Source: UBA4722 sp044221135
GTDB taxonomy: Bacteria > Pseudomonadota > Gammaproteobacteria > DSM-16500
Direction of reading: 5' to 3'
DNA length: 5,755 bases
Assembly (NCBI GenBank): GCA_044221135.1
Contig: JBGAPT010000077.1
Coordinates: 1 to 5,755, forward strand
Numbering within the stretch: the first letter of the stretch is position 1; every line of letters begins with the position of its first letter. The position numbers and the translations under genes were made by a program. Below, piece after piece: positions 1-3,432 of this stretch. The notes beneath the pieces are model-generated. The model had not been told where the DNA came from. It did not search any database and worked only from the letters and a program-made list of their open reading frames with translations.

Positions 1-53
1 GGACGCCAGATTAATCAATGGGTTATATTGGAATCCGCGAAATCAAAATTCAG

Positions 54-145
54 TTTTAGTCAACTTTTAGTTAAAATCAAGCTGAGATATTAAATCAGTT
101 TCCTTCCTTTTTCCTTACTATCCCGTACTGAGTTCTTTTAGTTAA
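54..145. repeat. Three copies of TTTTAGTYAA upstream of the membrane-protein gene
   Basis: The decamer TTTTAGTCAA occurs at 54-63 and TTTTAGTTAA at 65-74 and 136-145; the first two are 11 bp apart. A further GTTAA follows at 151-155. The copies lie in the AT-rich leader of the gene starting at 193, so they could be regulator-binding sites. In a stretch this AT-rich, chance recurrence is quite possible. I see no convincing -35/-10 pair here. Confidence 0.25.
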
Positions 146-192
146 CTTATGTTAAACTTCATTTTCATTTGGATTTTTTTCTAGGGATGAAT

Positions 193-822
193 ATGGAATC
201 TTTTATTGAGTTCTTAGGCAAGTGGCAAATATTAATTGGCTCTCTTATTGGGGGTGTTGTTGGTTTGTTAGCTGCTTTAGTAGTTGCGTACAGTCAACGC
301 AGGCGTGATGAGAATGCTTCAGCAATGCTTATTATTGGTGATTTAACAATTTTTGCAGGCGCTATTTGCGAAGCCATAAATAGTCAGCCTGAGAGTAATA
401 CGGATAAGGGAAAGGTAATTATTGCTTATAAGCTTGTTCGATTAAGGCCAAGAATTTCACCCATGTATGACGCTTCTATGGTGCGAGTTATTTCGGTTGA
501 TCCTAGATTAGCGGCACACTTGCAAGGATTTAAAATGCTCTATGATGGGATTATCCAGATTTTAGATCGACTCACAGAACAGTTTAGTAGAGAGGATATA
601 TCTATTCTCATTGATAATACCCATGTATTAGCTGATGCAAGAAAATTGGCACAAGGCCTTGATTTGGCATCGAAGCAAGCAGAATGTGCGGCATATTTTT
701 TAAAAGAATTATTTTTAAATAGGTGTGCTTGGTGGACTAGATTGACACTGCCTATTCGCAGACGTTTTTATCCAACTTCAGAAGATATAAAGTCAGAAAA
801 ATTATTAAGGGAAGTGGTTTAG
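193..822 (+). CDS. Single-pass membrane protein of unknown function, 209 aa
   Basis: I chose ATG 193 because AGGG at 183-186 sits 6 nt before it. The frame is also open from a TTG at 169, and an ATG at 187 directly abuts the AGGG, so both are poorer starts. Residues about 11-33 (starting WQILIGSLIGG) form one strongly hydrophobic helix, followed at once by SQRRRDE. The positive-inside rule puts the N-terminus outside and the rest in the cytoplasm. The remaining 170 residues look mostly helical; residues 82-126 (LRPRISP, then DPRLAAHLQGF and YDGIIQILDRL) resemble the soluble part of uncharacterised bacterial membrane proteins, but I cannot name a family. The C-terminus is basic (LPIRRRF). It converges on the HEPN-like gene with 2 nt between stops. 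A role is not assignable; a membrane effector or sensor in island cargo is only a guess. Confidence 0.85.
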   Translation: MESFIEFLGKWQILIGSLIGGVVGLLAALVVAYSQRRRDENASAMLIIGDLTIFAGAICEAINSQPESNTDKGKVIIAYKLVRLRPRISPMYDASMVRVISVDPRLAAHLQGFKMLYDGIIQILDRLTEQFSREDISILIDNTHVLADARKLAQGLDLASKQAECAAYFLKELFLNRCAWWTRLTLPIRRRFYPTSEDIKSEKLLREVV

Positions 823-824
823 TT

Positions 825-1397
825 TTAAAAACCAGGTATTTCTAGTTTTTTACCTTCAAGGCATAACGTTGGGATTTTTAAGCCATTTATAGTAAAGAAC
901 TTGGGCTCATCGAATGCTTGGCTTTTAGAAAAATCAGCTCCATGTGATTTACTATACCAAGCAACCATTATTGAAAAATAAGCAGCCAATGATTGAAGAG
1001 CATTGTAGAAATGTGCTTGCGCTATATTACCTTCATGTTTTATTTCCGTGTAACCTACCCAAAAGTCAGGGGCTTTGTTATCTTTTAGTGCTCTCCAAGG
1101 AGTTGCCGCTATGCTGTGTGAAGCAATTAATACTTGGACTTCTGAGAATCCTTGATGATGTTTATTGAGGTATTCTCTATATTCACCCATATTGCTTTTT
1201 TGGTTTTGAGGTATTAAGCATATATATTTGCAGAATTTTTCAATTTCAGAGCATGCTTGCAGAATAATTGACCTATATTTAATCGAAAATGTTTTAAAAT
1301 TATCCTCGTGAAATTCCACAGTATTAAAACTATTTACGAAATCTGCTTCAAGTGAAAGAAAGCATCGCCAATCGAGTGTATTAATAGCATTAGTCAT
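825..1397 (-). CDS. HEPN-like conserved hypothetical protein, 190 aa
   Basis: The frame is open from an ATG at 1487 (220 aa), but that ATG has no Shine-Dalgarno. The ATG at 1397 has AAAGGT at 7 nt spacing and starts the conserved part (LDWRCFLSLEADFVN), so I prefer it. Landmarks from this start are NFKTFSIKYRSIILQACSEI at residues 33-52, a Pro-Trp at 100-101, FWVGYTEIKHEG at 112-123 and YNALQSLAAYF at 131-141. The order (TYS-like motif, acidic helix 'CSEIE..CK', then 'WW..YN.vKH.R' and a hydrophobic helix) matches an uncharacterised family of HEPN-like helical proteins often found on islands. Here the usual 'KHxR' reads KHEG, so the conserved Arg is missing. HEPN folds include RNases and nucleotide-binding toxins, but activity is not shown. 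The end is 2 nt from the opposing gene, so their transcripts probably overlap. The family resemblance is from memory of the motif pattern. Confidence 0.78.
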   Translation of the reverse strand: MTNAINTLDWRCFLSLEADFVNSFNTVEFHEDNFKTFSIKYRSIILQACSEIEKFCKYICLIPQNQKSNMGEYREYLNKHHQGFSEVQVLIASHSIAATPWRALKDNKAPDFWVGYTEIKHEGNIAQAHFYNALQSLAAYFSIMVAWYSKSHGADFSKSQAFDEPKFFTINGLKIPTLCLEGKKLEIPGF

Positions 1398-1527
1398 AGC
1401 ATTACCTTTGAGAATGATTTTTGTTAAATTAGCACTAAGACTTTTAAAAAGAAAGGTGAGAGGAAATTCTTCTTGTGTAGAGTTCATTTGTGAGCGAGAG
1501 AAATAGGTGAATTGTTGATTTCAATAT

Positions 1528-1537
1528 TGACATGTCA
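1528..1537. promoter_or_regulatory. Perfect 10-bp palindrome TGACATGTCA
   Basis: TGACATGTCA equals its own reverse complement. It lies in the divergent intergenic region between the HEPN-like gene and the gene at 1708. A second small inverted pair, GCAAAACT at 1548-1555 and AGTTTTGC at 1610-1617, is close by. The placement suits a dimeric repressor operator, but no matching regulator is identifiable here and a 10-bp palindrome can arise by chance. Confidence 0.25.
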
Positions 1538-1613
1538 GAATCTCTATGCAAAACTCCTCTCCGGTTTGAAACTAACCTATCCACCTGCACTCATACGAGA
1601 ATGGTAAATAGTT

Positions 1614-1643
1614 TTGCGAATCCCAAACAATCATGATTCTAAT
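1614..1643 (+). promoter_or_regulatory. Putative sigma-70 promoter for the gene at 1708
   Basis: TTGCGA (1614-1619, 4 of 6 to TTGACA) and TCTAAT (1638-1643, 5 of 6 to TATAAT) are separated by 18 nt. This would give a start near 1650 and a leader of about 57 nt before the GAGGA ribosome binding site at 1696-1700. Confidence 0.35.
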
Positions 1644-1707
1644 TTAGTTTGAGCGTCCAACAACGCAGGCATTGGAAAATGCTCATTAACTAATTGAGGA
1701 ATTGATT

Positions 1708-2178
1708 ATGATTACACTCACTGAAATAAAACGCCAAGCTTCTATTCTTAAAGATTTTCTTAAACAAAACAACTCAGAAATTTCACAATCCTCCTGCTTA
1801 CAAGCTGCTGCTCTAATGCACGGCTTTAAAGATTGGAACACGGCTTCGGCTGCATTGAAGTCAAAAGTAAAACAAAACTCTTCGCTAACCGAAATTATGA
1901 CCGTGGGTGATATGAGGCAGGCTTTGGAAGCATTCGATGATTCAGCGATGATCGATGCATCCTATACTTTTAAGCTCAAAGAGTTCGAGATAGACCAACT
2001 CGCTAATCCGGAAGATGAAATTTACCAAGAATTTTCTTTCACATTGGAAGAGTTTGCGGGAGACATAGCCAGTTTAAAATTAAACCTCGAGCATGAAAGT
2101 ATGAGCGTGACTTTTCATCCCTATCATGAGAAAGAAAACTGTGATTTTTTAGAGACTCAAATGTCTGATGAATCATGA
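1708..2178 (+). CDS. Glyoxalase-related (DWNT-motif) domain protein, 156 aa
   Basis: ATG 1708 is preceded by GAGGA at 7 nt spacing; the TTG two codons upstream is not needed. Residues about 5-50 contain TEIKRQASILKDFL, then SQSSCLQAAALMHGFKDWNT. This is the pattern 'KxQAxxL...iSHSxxLexvAxxxGfrDWNT' of the short helical domain called glyoxalase-related or glyoxalase superfamily in annotations, although it has no glyoxalase active site. Such domains are common on plasmids and islands. Residues 64-78 (MTVGDMRQALEAFDD) match the 'TVGeLxxaLxxfddd' start of another small phage/plasmid domain, so the protein looks like a fusion of two modules. The C-terminal half is acidic (PEDEIYQEF, FTLEEFAGDI) and unrecognised. 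No signal peptide or membrane segment is visible. Its function is unknown. It stands alone, divergent from the HEPN-like gene and followed by a hairpin. Confidence 0.88.
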   Translation: MITLTEIKRQASILKDFLKQNNSEISQSSCLQAAALMHGFKDWNTASAALKSKVKQNSSLTEIMTVGDMRQALEAFDDSAMIDASYTFKLKEFEIDQLANPEDEIYQEFSFTLEEFAGDIASLKLNLEHESMSVTFHPYHEKENCDFLETQMSDES

Positions 2179-2202
2179 TTTAGGTTTTACAATAAATTGC
2201 GG

Positions 2203-2238
2203 GCATGAAAGCTTAAAGATTTAGCTGAGCTTTCATGC
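2203..2238. terminator. 11-bp perfect hairpin between convergent units
   Basis: GCATGAAAGCT (2203-2213) and AGCTTTCATGC (2228-2238) pair perfectly around a 14-nt loop, 24 nt after the stop of the gene at 1708. It lies between that gene and the minus-strand frame ending at 2254, so it is placed to end both transcripts. Neither side has a proper T-run, so it is either a weak or factor-assisted terminator or an RNA-stabilising 3' stem. Confidence 0.4.
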
Positions 2239-2253
2239 TCCGTCAATATCAAA

Positions 2254-2592
2254 TTATGCTGTCAATGGAGTATCATTGGCTTTAGCCCATGATGTTTGTT
2301 CTTTTACAGGATTTGAATAATATTTCTTGCCTGTACTATCAATTACTACTGCCCGCATTTTGTTCTAATGAGCTGCATATATTTCTAAACTTTCTTGTTT
2401 TACTGGGTATGTTTTCGGGGTATCGCCTTCTTGAAGTTTTTCTCCGCTTAAACCTTCAGTAATTAAAAATGGTGAAGTGAGATTGCACAATTGCACTTCT
2501 ACGAGTTTGATCACGAATAATGTATCATTTCATTTTAAAAGAACAACATAATGCACTTCTGTAAGCCTGGCTTCGTTTTCTAATAAAAACAA
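2254..2592 (-). pseudogene. Probable decayed gene: one frame with two internal stops
   Basis: One minus-strand frame reads as protein-like sequence from about 2592 to TAA at 2254-2256, broken by TGA (2530-2532) and TAG (2365-2367). The pieces are about 20 residues including NEARLTEVHYVVLLK; then a segment that could start at GTG 2514 (49 aa, containing LITEGLSGEKLQEGD and ending SLEIYAAH); then ATG 2358 to 2254 (34 aa, containing MRAVVIDSTGKKYYSN and EQTSWAKAND). No start has a good Shine-Dalgarno. The continuous frame and normal-looking composition favour one former gene of about 110 codons inactivated by two nonsense changes. Alternatives are separate small genes, of which the 34-aa one is the most credible, or chance. 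I recognise no family. This entry, the two hairpins and a 9-bp direct repeat (TGCACTTCT at 2492 and 2552) are all I see in 2179-2636. Confidence 0.33.
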
Positions 2593-2628
2593 AATACTCG
2601 CTAACTTATATATTAAAAAGTTAGCGAG
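2582..2628 (-). terminator. Rho-independent terminator after the 77-aa gene
   Basis: AAGTTAGCGAG (2618-2628) and CTCGCTAACTT (2597-2607) form a perfect 11-bp stem with a 10-nt loop. On the minus strand the stem is followed by TATTTTGTTTTTATT (2596-2582). It begins 8 nt after the stop codon at 2637. This is a clear intrinsic terminator closing the leader/77-aa transcription unit. Confidence 0.82.
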
Positions 2629-2636
2629 AACTCACT

Positions 2637-2870
2637 TTAATATTTATTAATCAAATATCCATGCAACCATTTTGCTTCTTGCACAATCTCACTCAGAGTC
2701 CAAAGGTAATTATTTATCGCATCAACCCCAACTACTTCTGCATCAATAATCGTTGCAATGATTGCCAATGCTTCTGCTTGGCAAAGACAACGATTAAGTG
2801 CAGCAGACAACTCTTGTTGACTCAGGCCTTCTTTTAGAAGATAGATATTATTCAGTGATTGAATATTCAT
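2637..2870 (-). CDS. Small helical protein under the CI-like RNA leader, 77 aa
   Basis: ATG 2870 is preceded by AAAGGA at 8 nt spacing, a good Shine-Dalgarno. The protein is 77 residues and looks almost wholly helical, with no membrane segment or signal peptide. Residues 14-27 (EGLSQQELSAALNR) and 29-50 (LCQAEALAIIATIIDAEVVG) suggest a small bundle. It resembles in general style the short uncharacterised proteins found beside Ash/Icd-like leaders in P4-type islands, where P4 has kil and related genes, but I cannot assign a family. It is the only intact gene between the leader promoter (3075-3103) and the terminator at 2582-2628. The heptamer CGTAAAG (2881-2887) overlaps its Shine-Dalgarno, so its translation is probably the regulated output of the antisense RNA. 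A toxic or lytic-cycle role would fit that control but is an inference. Confidence 0.83.
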   Translation of the reverse strand: MNIQSLNNIYLLKEGLSQQELSAALNRCLCQAEALAIIATIIDAEVVGVDAINNYLWTLSEIVQEAKWLHGYLINKY

Positions 2871-3000
2871 ATAGCAGTTCCTTTACGTTACTTTGATTTG
2901 ACCTCTGTTTAGAGGCGGTCGGGTGTTCAAAGCCGCGTAAAGACGGCGGACGTATTCCCTTTACAGGTATTTTATTAGCCCACACCCGACCCTTAAACAA
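2848..3000 (-). CDS. Possible Ash/Icd-like peptide frame overlapping the CI-like RNA, 50 aa
   Basis: A minus-strand frame is open from just after TAA 3037-3039 to TAA 2848-2850. TTG 3000 or GTG 2985 are the only usable starts, and neither has a clear Shine-Dalgarno. From the TTG it encodes 50 residues, including GRVWANKIPVKGIRPPSLRG at 4-23, and it overlaps the start of the 77-aa gene by 23 nt in another frame. The basic R/P/G-rich style recalls frames annotated as 'Ash family' or 'host cell division inhibitor Icd-like' protein in P4/P1-type leaders. These frames run through the antisense RNA, so they may partly be artefacts of RNA conservation. It is listed because the recognisable style supports the leader assignment; real translation is doubtful. 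Confidence 0.3.
   Translation of the reverse strand: MFKGRVWANKIPVKGIRPPSLRGFEHPTASKQRSNQSNVKELLYEYSITE
2879..2887 (-). promoter_or_regulatory. seqC-like antisense target overlapping the ribosome binding site
   Basis: On the minus strand, CGTAAAG (2887-2881) runs into the Shine-Dalgarno AAAGGA (2884-2879) of the 77-aa gene. It is exactly complementary to CTTTACG in the loop of the upstream CI-like RNA. Pairing would mask the ribosome binding site. This is the position of seqC in P4 and of the downstream target of C4 RNA in P1/P7. Confidence 0.55.
2917..2991 (-). ncRNA. P4 CI / C4-like antisense immunity RNA
   Basis: A 10-bp perfect stem (GGTCGGGTGT at 2991-2982 with ACACCCGACC at 2926-2917 in RNA sense) closes a 75-nt element. 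Inside it, GCCG (2947-2944) and CGGC (2935-2932) form a hairpin whose 8-nt loop TCTTTACG contains CTTTACG. That heptamer is the exact complement of CGTAAAG, which occurs once upstream (3050-3044) and once downstream at the ribosome binding site (2887-2881). A third partial match, TGTAAAG (2965-2959), lies inside the element and could compete for the loop. In P4 the processed CI RNA (about 70 nt) carries seqB, which pairs with seqA and seqC flanking it in the same leader and causes early transcription termination. Size, closing stem, exposed loop and flanking targets all agree here. Processing ends are unknown, and the RNA family was not confirmed by any search. Confidence 0.6.
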
Positions 3001-3008
3001 ACGAGCAT

Positions 3009-3038
3009 AAAAAAACCGCTTAACTATCGGGCGCGGTT
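3009..3038 (-). terminator. Leader attenuator between seqA and the CI-like RNA
   Basis: In RNA sense AACCGC (3038-3033) and GCGGTT (3019-3014) form a 6-bp stem with a 13-nt loop, directly followed by the T-run through 3009 (seven T in all from 3015). It would stop transcription about 60 nt after the predicted start. Its 5' arm is shared with the competing hairpin described at 3033-3050, so termination is probably conditional. Confidence 0.6.
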
Positions 3039-3050
3039 ATCCGCTTTACG
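3033..3050 (-). promoter_or_regulatory. seqA-like target and anti-terminator hairpin
   Basis: CGTAAAG (3050-3044) is the upstream copy of the antisense target. Its last G begins GCGG (3044-3041), which pairs with CCGC (3036-3033) across the loop ATAA. That hairpin uses the same CCGC needed by the terminator at 3009-3038, so the two are mutually exclusive. Antisense RNA bound to CGTAAAG would disturb the first pair of the small hairpin and favour the terminator. A 5-bp hairpin (AGTGC 3066-3062, GCACT 3055-3051) sits just upstream, near the predicted 5' end. Confidence 0.5.
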
Positions 3051-3074
3051 AGTGCTTTGAGGCACTGAATGCTT

Positions 3075-3103
3075 ACCATAATGCTAAAGGGCATAGGGGT
3101 CAA
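3075..3103 (-). promoter_or_regulatory. Sigma-70 promoter of the leader (P4 PLE-like position)
   Basis: Read on the minus strand, TTGACC (3103-3098; 5 of 6 to consensus) is followed after exactly 17 nt by TATGGT (3080-3075; 4 of 6). Transcription would start near 3068, just before the first leader hairpin. The -35 is the best match in the intergenic region, and the promoter drives the antisense leader and the 77-aa gene. Confidence 0.6.
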
Positions 3104-3159
3104 GGATTTCTGTTTATTATTGCATGAAATATTAATTATAAAATTGCTTTAGCAGATAT

Positions 3160-3193
3160 CCCTATCAAACGACCTGATTTTTTCCCGATAGGG
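3160..3193. repeat. 7-bp inverted repeat CCCTATC/GATAGGG
   Basis: CCCTATC (3160-3166) and GATAGGG (3187-3193) are perfect inverted repeats with 20 nt between. The right half overlaps CCCGATAG (3184-3191), which is the reverse complement of CTATCGGG (3024-3031) in the loop of the leader attenuator. Confidence 0.4.
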
Positions 3194-3207
3194 CAAGATA
3201 AAGAGAA

Positions 3208-3277
3208 TGTACTACGCCTTGAATAACACGCTGTTTAATAATTATTTTTTGTAGGACTATGGAAAATGCGTAGTACA
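3208..3277. repeat. 10-bp inverted repeat TGTACTACGC/GCGTAGTACA
   Basis: TGTACTACGC (3208-3217) and GCGTAGTACA (3268-3277) are exact inverted repeats around a 50-nt AT-rich spacer. The symmetry extends imperfectly outwards (GGGCAAG at 3191 against CTTTGTCCC at 3278-3286). It could be a pair of protein-binding sites or a large cruciform or RNA stem. Confidence 0.5.
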
Positions 3278-3296
3278 CTTTGTCCCACTGTTTGTT

Positions 3297-3340
3297 TTGT
3301 AAATGAGATGTAAATCGCATGTAAACGCCATGCAAATTAT
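3297..3340. repeat. Four tandem 11-bp iteron-like repeats
   Basis: Consecutive 11-mers are TTGTAAATGAG (3297-3307), ATGTAAATCGC (3308-3318), ATGTAAACGCC (3319-3329) and ATGCAAATTAT (3330-3340). They share the core (A/T)TG(T/C)AAA at exact 11-bp period, about one helical turn, which places the sites on the same DNA face. That spacing is typical of initiator or cooperative regulator sites. The outer two copies are the most diverged. Confidence 0.55.
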
Positions 3341-3352
3341 TCACTGACTTTG

Positions 3353-3410
3353 ACAAGAAAAAGAGAAAGAAGTGAAACTTATTCATTTCACTTTTTTCTC
3401 TTTTTCTTGT
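3353..3410 (-). terminator. 25-bp near-perfect inverted repeat after the DUF3987 gene
   Basis: The arms 3353-3377 and 3386-3410 (ACAAGAAAAAGAGAAA... and its complement) pair over 25 bp with a single G-U wobble around an 8-nt loop, 23 nt after the DUF3987 stop at 3433. One arm is almost pure purine and the other pyrimidine. On the minus strand the 3' arm is U-rich (TTTCTCTTTTTCTTGT), so it can end the alpA-DUF3987 operon even though the stem is AT-rich. The + strand form is equally U-rich, so it may work both ways. The length is unusual for a simple terminator. Confidence 0.55.
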
Positions 3411-3432
3411 TAGGTGAAGGGTTGAAAACCCG

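Larger units (their letters stand above)
3114..3340. other. Candidate replication origin or regulatory block next to the DUF3987 operon
   Basis: This 227-bp noncoding stretch combines an AT-rich segment (about 3114-3150, including ATTAATTATAAAATT), two inverted repeats (3160-3193 and 3208-3277) and four tandem 11-bp repeats (3297-3340). An AT-rich region plus helically phased iterons beside a replication ATPase gene is the usual layout of satellite and plasmid origins such as P4 ori/crr. No DnaA box was identified, and the function is inferred from layout only. Confidence 0.33.

Noticed and set aside
1..93. Frame open from base 1 to TAA 91-93, possibly the end of an upstream gene
   Set aside because: A second frame is also open to TAG at 68-70. 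Neither has a recognisable motif, and about 25 codons is too short to decide.
815..834. TGGTTT...AAACCA stem between the convergent genes as a terminator
   Set aside because: Only 6 weak AT-rich pairs with an 8-nt loop and no adjacent T-run on either strand.
944..1168. + strand frame of 74 codons
   Set aside because: Antisense shadow of the HEPN-like gene, with no Shine-Dalgarno and no family character.
1398..1487. N-terminal extension of the HEPN-like protein from ATG 1487
   Set aside because: No ribosome site before 1487, a good one before 1397, and the conserved sequence starts at 1397. It remains the fallback start.
2881..3060. CRISPR-like or random repetition of CTTTACG
   Set aside because: The copies are few, unevenly spaced and in both orientations. 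The complementarity between loop and targets explains them better.
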